In this document: positions 11,411 to 20,905 of the stretch, piece by piece
Numbering within the stretch: the stretch's first letter is position 1
How the letters are laid out: each line of letters begins with the position of its first letter
Origin: Dendrocalamus latiflorus
Lineage: Eukaryota; Streptophyta; Magnoliopsida; Poales; Poaceae
DNA: 64,000 nt
Direction: 5' to 3'
Assembly: GCA_017311315.1 (NCBI GenBank)
Contig: CM029654.1
Coordinates: forward strand, 23,829,879-23,893,878
Program-made: the position numbers and the translations under genes
Notes under the pieces: generated by a model
Seen by the model: only the letters and a program-made list of their open reading frames with translations
Told to the model about the DNA's origin: nothing
The model's database searches: none

Positions 11411-13657
11411 TTGTTCAAAGAGTCAATATTTCGGAGAGCACGTTTTTGAGGTTTTTGAGTAGTTTGAGTTGTCAGTTGAGTTGAGGCCTTGGAGTTGGTG
11501 CATATGGGTTGCATGAAGCATGTTGTAGCAGTTAATGACAAGAAGACCAAGACTAGGCCTGGGAGTGCTAAGGTCTAGGCGATTGAGGATGCCACATGAG
11601 GCTATGTGGCTTAAGCAAGGCACAGGTGGATACAAGGACTATAAGGAGGCAAGTTGGGGCATATGGTGAGCCAAGTGACTTGGGGGCGAAATGCTTTGAG
11701 GTGAAGGAAAGGTAAAGGGGCATTTCCATAAATTGCTCAATACCGAAGATGTGTGAAGTGAAGAAACTGTGGTGGTAGTCTAAATGGTTTAATTCAAGCT
11801 AAAGTGGAAAGAGTCAAGGGGATCCAGGTAAAGAAGCTTCAAGTTGCAATCCTGATGCGGGGGATTGCCCGATCTTCACGGCGTAGAATCGATGAAGATA
11901 GTTTGGATCCGTGCAACCTAATGAATCGATAGCACCAACCACTGTTAGAACAGCAACCTGTGACAAAAGAATTCGTGCAACCACACGCTCGTGATCCCGT
12001 CTACCCGACCACCAAGTAGACGCGTCATCGCTCTGGCCAATCATAAGGAAACACAAGAACGATAGGGAAGAATGTCTGATTCCCCTTTAGGTTGCAATCA
12101 TATGCCAAACCCTAGGAGGAACAAGCGCATAGCTCTCTGAAAATAATAGATTAATTTTCTATTTGTGGTGGTCAGGCCCTCAGACTCATGCATGCAAAAA
12201 TATTTAAGGCTGAAGAAATACAAGACCGACTCAACAACTAAAAAACAAAACATCCGAACCGCGACGTCCGAGACTGACTCGACCAACAAAATAAAAACAA
12301 AGAAAAAACAACATCCAAACAGTACTCGACTCTGCCTCTGAACATGCACGAGAATGCATCAAGCGACATGCACATGAGAAATTAAAGAAAAAACCATTTC
12401 TTCGATTGCTTTGTGATGTCTGTAGACATGCAAGTGTTGGCTTGTCTTGCATGCATGTTTTTTTTCTCTTGATATTTCTTTTTTTGCTTTCCAATCAAAA
12501 CTTTTAATGCTGCCTGCTACCTCCCTCTACACTGCTCTCTTTGTTAATTGTCTCTGTACAAACCTGAGAACAACTAAAATACTAGCATTAGGTAGTAGCC
12601 AAGTCTCATGTAAATTAAAGCCAAATTTAATTAAGAGTGAGTTCACCTATTGATTAATCTTTTTAGCTCGTGCTCGCGTAATCGGTCCAGTCGTGATGTC
12701 CTCATCAAATCCTCTTTGAGAAGCATGCAAGAGAGACTTAAGTGGATAAGACTTGTTTGTGCTGAGCTTAACGGGTACCCATTAAGTCTAGGGTTAAATA
12801 GGTTATAAGAGAAGTGAAGGTGTGAGCCTCCACTATATAAGGGGACGTGGAGGTATGCCTTTGAATTATGCAAGGCTTTGTGTGAGAAAACCCTAGCCTA
12901 AGAAGTCAAATCTTGAGAGGGAGAGGGTTGCCCTTGTGGCTTTTGTCATACTTAAGGGGAGTAGCTGTAATCATACATTTGCAAGTAGCTAATGCAAAGA
13001 TCTTTCAATCCTAGCCATGCTCATCACTTCATCTTTGTGTTTTGCCTTCTTATTTGGCGTTTGTCTTTCCCCCTTGTCTTCTTGGTCATGTTTTGTGCCA
13101 AGGATATGTAAAAGAGGATGTGCATCGACTACTCAAATTCCATCTATCTAGGCACGTTTGAAACAAGTTCTTGAATTTGCCTAGTTTTGGCATGAGAAGG
13201 GTGTTTTCTTGGAGTTCTTGGTTCCTGGGTGTTTGGGCTTAACCTTGTTGTGATTTAGAGTTCTATGGCATATGGGAAATCATCCTCAATCATGTTGACT
13301 TGAACTCTCCCACGAGCTACTCAAAATCATAGTTTTTATTTTTGTCCTGGTTTTGATGCAACTCATCTTAGGAGGACAAAGGTCTCAACTTTGTATTGAC
13401 CTTGCTAGATCTTCTATTGTTCTAGGTTTCTTAAGCATTGATCTTGATGTTGGCAAAGTTTCATGTGATTTAGAGCCTTAATCTGCCCTGTGTATTTTAG
13501 CAACTTGTGTTGGTTTTGTCTCAGATTTCCATGTGTGCTTCCACTGTGTATCTTGATCTAACATTTGTAGCTTCTCATAACTATTAGAGGAAAGATCTTT
13601 TGGAATACTTTAGAACTCCTATTCACCTCCCCTCTAGTCATCGACCACGGTCCTACA
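11411..13657 (+). mobile_element. Decayed copia-type 5' LTR, probably with a nested insertion
   Basis: The right end is clear: TCCTACA at 13651-13657, then AG and a tRNA-Met-type primer-binding site. A TATA-like CTATATAAGG lies near 12833. Blocks in this region resemble those at 39990-41580 (for example CTTCTCATAACTATTAGAG), which marks both as LTRs of related families. Sequence at roughly 11830-12640 looks foreign to the LTR and may be nested. The left boundary is a guess. Confidence 0.5.
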
Positions 13658-13659
13658 AG

Positions 13660-13673
13660 TGGTATTAGAGCCC
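13660..13673 (+). other. Primer-binding site (initiator tRNA-Met type)
   Basis: TGGTATTAGAGCCC, two bases after the LTR end, matches the usual copia primer-binding word TGGTATCAGAGC with one transition. Confidence 0.7.
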
Positions 13674-13689
13674 ACCTAGCTCACTCTTG

Positions 13690-13836
13690 ATCTTACCCAG
13701 TCTATGAACATGGCAGTAGAATGTTATTCCTCCAAGCCACTGATTTTTTATGGGGTTAACTATCTCTATTGAAGAGTAAGATGGCATGTTACATCTGGTG
13801 CCAAGATTAGCCTATTTGGAGGATGGTTAAGGGTTC
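13690..13836 (+). pseudogene. Truncated copia gag start
   Basis: After the primer-binding site one frame reads words typical of a copia gag N-terminus (FYGVNYLY before a stop). The codon after Tyr is TGA at 13770-13772 where Trp is expected. Similarity stops near 13836, where MULE-like coding sequence begins, so the element was truncated or interrupted. Confidence 0.5.
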
Positions 13837-14430
13837 TTTTGATGCGCTCAAAGTTACCAATTCATAAAATAGTCGGGTTTGAGCCATATCGTGATGAAAG
13901 CGAGTGGCCACTTTACTCAGGTCCCAGGTATATAGCGGACGAGGGGTTACGTTGGCACAAGAGGGGCAGCAGGAAGCGGTCAAGGTACAAGATGGAAATG
14001 GACCGGATACCTGGTCGCACCAAGAGGGGTAGGGCAAATCCCTTCGTTGAGGACCCACAGGAGACACACTGCGTTACTTGTGGTCTAATGGGTCACAATT
14101 CACAGACGTGTCAATGTCGTTCCAGTCTGGTTAGCAGCGTTATGTCTAGAGAGCATAATTTTTAGATATTTTGTTATTCTTATCACTAACATATTTTTGA
14201 ATGCACAGGATGGCGAAGTACCGGCTGCTAGACGAGTTCTACGATAGGGAGCACCACGGCAAGCTCACGGAGGACGGCCAGGTACGTGTGTTATCGAAAT
14301 GTATTTTTCTCGTGTTACATGTGTTTTCATCACGCAGCTAACTTTTAAAGCATTTTCCAGGAGATTCCCATACTTCATCCTCGAACCCATGATGATGAGA
14401 TGTCGCAGATGCCCGACGCACCATTGAGAC
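13837..14430 (+). pseudogene. MULE transposase C-terminus and plant-mobile-domain N-terminus fragments
   Basis: The open frame 13839-14165 has FEPYRDESEWPLYSGP, a basic R/K-rich segment and a zinc knuckle CVTCGLMGHNSQTC (CX2CX4HX4C), as at the C-terminus of Mutator-like transposases. Just downstream, an ATG at 14210 opens a frame with LLDEFYDREHHGKLTEDGQ, a GTACGT donor, an intron ending in CAG near 14361, and then EIPILHPRTHDDEM. This resembles the N-terminus of plant mobile domain (PMD) proteins, which are often carried by MULEs. The rest is missing, so I call it transposon debris. Exact family is inferred from memory of the motifs. Confidence 0.5.
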
Positions 14431-14439
14431 TTATTGAGA

Positions 14440-14620
14440 GTTGTGTGTATGTATGTATTTTATAGGTGAATGTATGTGTATGTGTGTATGTATGTATGTT
14501 TTGAGACTTATTGAGACTTATTCAGACTTATTGAGACTTATTGAGAGTTATGTGTATGTGTTTTATATGTGAATGTATGTATATGTGTGTATGTGCATGT
14601 GTTTTGTATATGCAGAAAAA
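14440..14620. repeat. GTAT/TGTA microsatellite with GAGACTTATT repeats
   Basis: Runs of TGTATGTATG and related words flank a cluster of GAGACTTATT units at about 14500-14550. Simple-sequence DNA, no coding role. Confidence 0.8.
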
Positions 14621-14643
14621 ACAGCAAAGTGATATTTTTCTAT

Positions 14644-14853
14644 AAGTTCAGTTATCACGGCGCCAAACACCCTGACGCCATATGTAAGTAGCACGGCGCC
14701 AAAGGGCCTGGGGCCGAGTTCTTCAATTACGGCGCCAAGATCTTTGGCGCCAAAGATCTTGGCGTCGTAATTGAAGAACTCGGCCCCAGGCCCTTTGGCG
14801 CCGTGTTACTTACATACGGCGCCAGGGTGTTTGGCGCCATGATAACTGAACTT
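14644..14853. repeat. 210-bp near-perfect palindrome (foldback)
   Basis: Two 105-bp arms meet at a central GGCGCC, with the axis between 14748 and 14749 and essentially no loop. About five mismatches separate the arms by eye, all transitions. The arms contain repeated GGCGCC(A) words. It starts AAGTTCAGTTATCA and ends in the complement. It lies between MULE/PMD fragments, so it may be the inverted end of that element or a separate hairpin insertion. Confidence 0.95.
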
Positions 14854-15039
14854 GCATTAAAACTGCAAGTTCGACCAGTTCTTTCATTACATTCACACAA
14901 ACAATACTAATTGACATTCACCAAATGAATAAGCACGACCCAATAAAACATACATACATAGTCCACATACATAGTTCATAAATTCCCAGAAAATGCATAC
15001 GTCCGCATACATCAAACATTAAACATACATAGCAATAAC

Positions 15040-15250
15040 CTACTGAGTGCATCGAGGCCACTTCCCCTTCCTCTGAGCATCAGGGTACTCCTCAAGGGCT
15101 GCCTTGGCACGTCGCGCTCTCTCTAGCTTCTTCTACCTTTCACCCGTGCGCCTTGCCGCGGCCCTCCTACGCTCCTCCTCGCGGTGTTCCCTCGCGGCCT
15201 CCTCCTGCTTCTTCTCCCTTTCCCTGCATCGGGGCTTCGTTGATCATTTT
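15040..15250 (-). pseudogene. Transposon protein C-terminal fragment (charged, coiled-coil)
   Basis: Read on the minus strand, the frame is rich in Glu, Arg and Lys (KKQEEAAREHREEERRR), has one internal stop near 15135, and ends YPDAQRKGKWPRCTQ before a stop at 15040-15042. This tail resembles C-termini of PMD-type proteins in grass MULEs. It faces the 13.8-14.4 kb fragments across the palindrome. The assignment is tentative. Confidence 0.35.
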
Positions 15251-15463
15251 TCGTGCTGCACGATGTCACCATTATGCCCTTTCGTCAACATGGAGTTATG
15301 AAAGACTTCAACCATTGTCACCACCTGACAGCTCAAGGACAAGCTGTCTCACTGTGAAGGGTATAATATTATGGCCTATGATCTGACGAGGCACTGTAGT
15401 AGGACAAATAGTACCATGCACACTGTAGCACATGAAATAGTACCACATGTACTGTTGTGGTCG

Positions 15464-15832
15464 TGTTAGGAATTATTGGATGCATATCTTTGTATTAGGA
15501 ATAATTAGATACATATCTTCATATCAGGAATAGATAGATATATATCTTTATATTAGGAATAGATATCTTAATATTTAGATAGTATAGATATAAATTATCT
15601 TTAATTGATTGGTTGCATTAGATTATGTTAGTTTCCATATTGTTAGGAGCTAACCTCATCTATATAAGGAGTAGAGCCGCACCATTCATAATCAAGCAAT
15701 GAATAAACAAAAATTCTCCAAATAAGCCTCAAAGCCTCTCTACCTCATCAGGAAAGAGCCTTGCTGGCAGTTAGATGAGGGCGAGTGTCCTATCCTTGGT
15801 CTTTGGACCTGTACCTAACCACCGACTACAAC
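15464..15832 (+). mobile_element. Probable solo copia LTR, about 370 bp
   Basis: Begins TGTTAGGAATTATTGG, has a TATA-like CATCTATATAAGGAG near 15658, then an AATCAAGCAATGAATAA block, and ends near CTACAACA. This is the usual make-up of a short grass copia LTR. No internal domain follows and I could not find a matching TSD. Confidence 0.55.
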
Positions 15833-16568
15833 ATGAAATGATGTTGTCATGACTCATGACTGGTATGTTATTGGGAATTTAGATTGTGCATTTTTCCCCT
15901 TAGTGGTTGTTTGGATGAGGGCGGTTACTTGGGAATTTCTATGATTAGTTCCAAATCCCTCAATCCAAATTGGCCCTCAGTAGTTAAGACTGTAAACCAT
16001 AAAGGTTCCATTACACTAGAACAGAGATCAGACCTATTAGATATTGTGTAGGCATTATTATAGCTACAAACCTATAGAACCCCACTGCAGGAAGTAGAAA
16101 GTGTTAGACACTATTTGGGGTTTGCAAGTGAACATTCATTGGATTGAATCATTGCCTTAACAAACTCGGTACATATCACTTTCAATAGTCCAGAGGAATC
16201 ATAGATCACACGTAGCAAGAATAGCTACAATTGGTGCATAGAGAGGGGCCAACTTTTTGATACCAAAGTGTTGATAATAATGAATTTTTGCATTTTTGCT
16301 TTTCCTACGGATAGACTTCAGTTAATGATTATGTTCAAAGCTTTTTCTTCACAATCTTGAACTGAACATGTAATGTCTGATAGTTCCTAAACTTGAAAGA
16401 AATCGTATGAAACTGAAATGAGCTTGAAGACACCCTTTCCTCCTCCTATGTTTAGTTACAATCTTAATTATAGCAGATAAAGTTGATCTCACAAAACAAG
16501 AAAGAAGGCAATAGATAAAGCTACAGATTTAGCTCCCTAGCTTATTACAGTAGTTCTCATGAAATTAT
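15833..16568. other. Intergenic DNA, nothing recognised
   Basis: AT-rich sequence between two solo LTRs. No coding frame with recognisable motifs and no clear repeat structure. Confidence 0.4.
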
Positions 16569-18177
16569 TGTAACACCCTAGCCCAACGTCTGAGCCCAGA
16601 ATGCTACCACTACTTGGTAATACTACCATTTACATTCATTGCTGCTAGATTTCAGCACATCACCTGCATTTAAGTCCCAACAGCAAAATAAGCAATATAC
16701 GCTTAACGATGAACATGGTAGCAAACATACAAGTTTGCCAACTATTGAAAGAAAACGCGTGAGCCACACACAACCAAATATTTCCATTAAGACATACTTT
16801 TAACACTAACTACTCTAGCATGCCATTAGGGTCTAAATATATTGACTAAAGAAGGTATGTGAGTTATAGTTGCACATGGAATAAATGTGATACTCCTACC
16901 CATACATATCGTCTTCAATGATCACCTAAAAAAACACAAATAAATAAGGATAAGTCCGAAGACTCAGCAAGCACATAATAAAACGATAAACACAACCAAA
17001 CACATAAGCAATCATCTAGCCATGTCATATCCCACATGTTTCAACATAATCATATTATCATTCTCATGTCTCATCATCATCTTTCCATTAGTGCAATGCA
17101 ACACTACTCTACATGCTGATTTGCTCATCTCATTGCATATACCGTTATAGCCTAAGTGAATACCCGTCGATGTTCACCCTATCAAGGGCTTGTCCTCATT
17201 GACATGGGGATCTCTCCACTCCTATGAAGCCCTACTGAAGTAGGTCTTACAAATCCACCCACAGTGGATCTCTTTTTCATCATATGGGTGCACATGAGGC
17301 AAACACATATGTTCATTGTCATAAACATACTTCATCATTATCTTCATTAGCTAGTAAGCATCATGGCTTACCTTGCTCCATCATCATTGTCATCATCAAA
17401 TAAGCAGCATCATATAACGTAAACATCGCATATTCTACAAGAATTGCCATTTGAAGAAAAGAGGGTTGAGGGAAACATGGGCCTACTTGTTGTCGGGTTA
17501 AGAATGACAAGAAGCATGGACAACGTTCACGATGGCTGCGTTACGGTTTGGTCAGCCCCCTCTTGTTGTCATGGTCGGCCGCGGTCCTTGCTCCTCTCCT
17601 TCGCCTTCCTCTACATTCTTAGCTACTCTCCTCTATTTCTCTCTTCCTCACTTCCTCTCAGTGGCTGGCTTTGTATGGTTGTGAACTTAGGTGTTTTTCT
17701 TTTTTTGGCTTGACTCCTGGCCTTGGCCGATGGGGGATGGTAAGAAGTGCTGGCTCTTTCGCTTGGCTCTCGGTGGGGAATGACTGGGGAAATAGATGCC
17801 CTCTATGGGCTGCTTTGCTTATGAAGAAGAGGGACTCGGCTGGTCTCTCTCTCTCTTGACTTGTGCATTGCCAAGCTACCCTTGCCTTATCCCCGTGGCT
17901 CTCTCATGCGGTTGTTTGCTCTTGGACCAGCAGTCCATAGGGTGAGCCTAGCACTATTTGTTGGTTTTCTACTATGGAAGGTAAGTCGGTAAAAACATGG
18001 ACGTTGGATTTTTCTTCTGCCGAATGATGATGCCCACATATGCAAGAGGCATCGACTGACCTCGGATGATCTAGGAACCTCGATGAGTGATATTCTATTC
18101 AGTATTCTAAAGCCAAAGGGTTTTAACAGCAAAATCTTTCATTTTCTTTTATTATCCCTTGGGTTATTGGTATTACA
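16569..18177 (+). mobile_element. Solo LTR, 1,609 bp, with intact TSD
   Basis: Begins TGTAACACCCTAG, a common start of grass Ty3/gypsy LTRs, and ends GGTATTACA. The five bases before the start (16564-16568) and after the end (18178-18182) are both ATTAT. No primer-binding site, polypurine tract or coding domain lies inside, so this is a solo LTR left by recombination between the two LTRs of one element. The short frames inside are not genes. Confidence 0.75.
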
Positions 18178-18182
18178 ATTAT

Positions 18183-19102
18183 ATACATATAAACGGTATG
18201 AATTTCAAGTGAAAGAGCAAATAACTACATGAATTGGTTTTACTCATTTTGGTGGGTTTCCAGCTGCCATTTGGGAAGTTGTCTGATTTTAGAAAAAAGA
18301 TCAATTGATTTTCCACGTGACGAGGAAATCGTTGGTCTAATTGCAAAGTTCCCTTACATGTCAACATCTCCTTTTTTTTCATTGACCAGATAAATACAAT
18401 CCTGCAATTTTTCTGCCATATGCAACCAACTGAAACTGAGCCATCAGAAGATTTCCATTCCATTGAGACTCGAGACTCACATACAGGCATAATTAATTGC
18501 TCCCCTTCCCAAAAACCAAAAAAGTTGGTAATTAATTAACACCAAACTTCTTTTCACCAAATGGATTTTGGCTTCTTCATCCTACCTAGGAGATATACCT
18601 AAACCAAGATCCATCTTTGCACTGACATGTACTTGCACAATAGTTACAGTGGTACTACTAGTACTAGCTAGCTATAAGTAAGTTGGCTCCCAGAGGCATT
18701 TGAGCCTTCCCATCCATCCATACAGCTTGAGCTCCAGTCCTATTGCTTTTTGTGCAGAAGTGTGCTAATTAGAGCATTTCATTAAATCCTCTCACACCTC
18801 TCATGCATGTCTGCAGTCTGGCGCCGCTGCCTGACAAGAACAGAAAATGTTAACTGCCAGGAGAATATAGATCATGAATTATTTTCATGTGGAGACATAT
18901 ATTCTTGTTCTTAAAAAGATATATATTCTTTCCAAGTAATAGCTGAACCTAGCTGCAGTGAACAAAGGGTGCCCAGGCAAAAAAAAAATTATCCTTTGTT
19001 CTTTTTTCCCGGGAGCAAAACTGTAAAACCAAGGGCCTCGCTTAGGACTGGAATTTAAAAGAAAGAGGCGTACTTTGCAGAATTGCAATATAATCGGAGT
19101 AC
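18183..19102. other. Intergenic DNA, nothing recognised
   Basis: AT-rich sequence downstream of the IBH1-like gene. Minus-strand open frames have no recognisable domain. Confidence 0.4.
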
Positions 19103-19139
19103 TGAAGAAGAAGAAGAAGCAGCAGCAGCAGCAGCAGCT
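19103..19139. repeat. (GAA)n(GCA)n microsatellite
   Basis: A run of GAA triplets passes directly into GCA triplets on the plus strand, about 12 triplets in all. Confidence 0.95.
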
Positions 19140-19613
19140 AAAGTGCCTTGAGTATTGATTACATATTTTAGAAAAATTAAAATTCATGCATTGGAAAAAG
19201 GAAAAATATGAAACCAATATATCTTAAAATTTTATATAACTTAAGTATTTGATGTGGAAAGGAGAGCTAGCAGTTTGGACAGAACCAATTGAACAATGTC
19301 TCATGAAATGTACCACGGACAGATCATTACATTAGTGTAAAAGAAGAGAGATGCTTCAGTCAGTGAGAGGAGGTACCAGTACTAAACAGTACTCTCAATT
19401 AACATCAATTCCAAAAACCCTGAATTCAGAAAACTTTTAAGGACTCAAAAACCAAAGAAACGAGAACATCCACACAAACATACTTAACCATGCATGAAAA
19501 GCTAGATCATGTGCCTTGCATAGAAGAATCTAACAACTACAAACAAGATGATAAAAATTAAATAGAAAATTGTAGTACATACATATACATGTATACATAC
19601 CCTGATCACCACC

Positions 19614-20180
19614 TCAGCCCAGCTGGGATCCTTTGCACAGGGATTGCATGAGCTCCACTTGTGTCTTCAAGCACACAACATAATCCAAGGCCTCACTGAG
19701 CAAGGAGAAGCCATGCAAGGCCTCCCCTCCTGGCACGAGCTTCCTGAGCAGCTGTAGCCTCCCCTTCACCATCCTCCTGGCCGCCATTGCACCACCTCCA
19801 TTGCTGCCGCTCGGCACCGCCATCAGCAAGCTCCTCCTCTTCCTCCTGGAGCTGCATACCCTGTGCGACCTCCGCACTATCTTCCTGCTCCTGACCTCCT
19901 TCCTGCTCGCTGCGGCGGCGGCCGCCCTCTCGTAGGCACCGCTGCCCATGATGCGGCGCATGAGGGCCTCGTTGCACCGCTCCGCCGCGTGCCGGGAGAC
20001 GAGGGCGCGCGCCCACGACGCCGTGCCGCCCCGGGCCGACACCATTGCCACGTCGGAGGAGAGCTTCACGGCGTCCCGGCGCTCCCGGATGCCCATGGAC
20101 TTGGACGTGAGGCCGGCCACCTGCAGGCTCAGCAGGAGCTGCTCCAGGAAGGCTTTCTTGAACCTTCTTGGGGCATGCAT
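19614..20180 (-). CDS. IBH1-like atypical HLH transcription regulator
   Basis: A single-exon gene of 188 residues. The N-terminus MHAPRRFKKAFLEQLLLSL, followed by a helix-rich segment to about residue 80, is typical of grass IBH1-like proteins. Residues about 94-118 are basic but lack the Glu/Arg pattern needed for E-box binding, and 134-182 form a helix-loop-helix (RRMVKGRLQLLRKLVPGG, then LLSEALDYVVCLKTQVELM). Known IBH1 proteins do not bind DNA; they heterodimerise with activating HLH partners and restrain brassinosteroid-driven cell elongation. I infer a similar nuclear role. I chose the start at 20180 because family conservation begins there. An in-frame ATG 42 bp upstream would add 14 non-conserved residues. 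The gene is GC-rich and intact. An alternative subfamily assignment (other atypical bHLH) is possible. Confidence 0.88.
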   Translation of the reverse strand: MHAPRRFKKAFLEQLLLSLQVAGLTSKSMGIRERRDAVKLSSDVAMVSARGGTASWARALVSRHAAERCNEALMRRIMGSGAYERAAAAAASRKEVRSRKIVRRSHRVCSSRRKRRSLLMAVPSGSNGGGAMAARRMVKGRLQLLRKLVPGGEALHGFSLLSEALDYVVCLKTQVELMQSLCKGSQLG

Positions 20181-20330
20181 TGTTGTGTGTTTGTATGAAG
20201 AATCGTGTGAGCAACAAAACAATGGCCTCCTTTGCTTGCCTTGCTTGGTTGGTTCTTGGAAGGAGATGGAAGAAGAGGAGGAGAGTCGATGGGTTTGAGT
20301 TGTTGTAGGAGCTAGGAGAGGGGTTTATGT

Positions 20331-20338
20331 AAATATAA
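20331..20338 (-). promoter_or_regulatory. Candidate TATA box of the IBH1-like gene
   Basis: TATATTTA on the minus strand, about 150 bp upstream of the chosen start codon. It would place transcription start near 20300 and give a 5' UTR of roughly 120 bases. Position-based inference only. Confidence 0.45.
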
Positions 20339-20630
20339 CGCCGCTGGCTAGGTGTGCCCAATAAAGTTGCATGTGCCCTTGGGGTTGCATGTGGGCTTCT
20401 TCAGCTGCTATTCATTGCTGCGTGTAGGGAATATTGTTTTTGTTTCCACTATCCATTTGGATTTTTCAAAAGGTATGGTTCTGTTTGGGATACAAAAATT
20501 TTATAGGAATTTCTTTTGTTAACTCCCAGCTAATGTTTCCTTTCTTACAAATTAAATTCATATTAAATTCGTTCTTTCCAAAAATATGTCTATATATAGT
20601 TTTGTTCTGATTTTTGGGTATGCTTAGAAC

Positions 20631-20897
20631 CAGGGTTAACTCTTTCAGTTTGAGAAAACAATTTGGAACGTGGCGAAAGTACCGAATTGAACGAAATTTC
20701 AGAATTTTGTTTACAATTTTGGACAAAATTTTCAAACTTCATTTGAATTTTGATGAAATTTAACCAAATTTGGATAAATTTTGGACAAATTTCAAACGAA
20801 GACAAATTCGGCCGATATTTGACCGAATTTTTTTCCTTTCATTGGATAATGAGATTACCAAAATTTCATTCCATTTCGTCCAAATGAGTTAACCCTG
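20631..20897. mobile_element. hAT-type MITE with 8-bp TSD
   Basis: Ends are inverted: CAGGGTTAACTC on the left and GAGTTAACCCTG on the right. The 8-bp flanks are identical (CTTAGAAC at 20623-20630 and 20898-20905). CAGGG termini with an 8-bp TSD are diagnostic of hAT elements. The 267-bp interior is AT-rich and non-coding. It lies about 450 bp upstream of the IBH1-like start codon. Confidence 0.9.
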
Positions 20898-20905
20898 CTT
20901 AGAAC

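Noticed and set aside
19693..20361. 222-codon minus frame and plus-strand frames across the IBH1-like gene
   Set aside because: Shadows of the GC-rich HLH gene; no domain in those frames.
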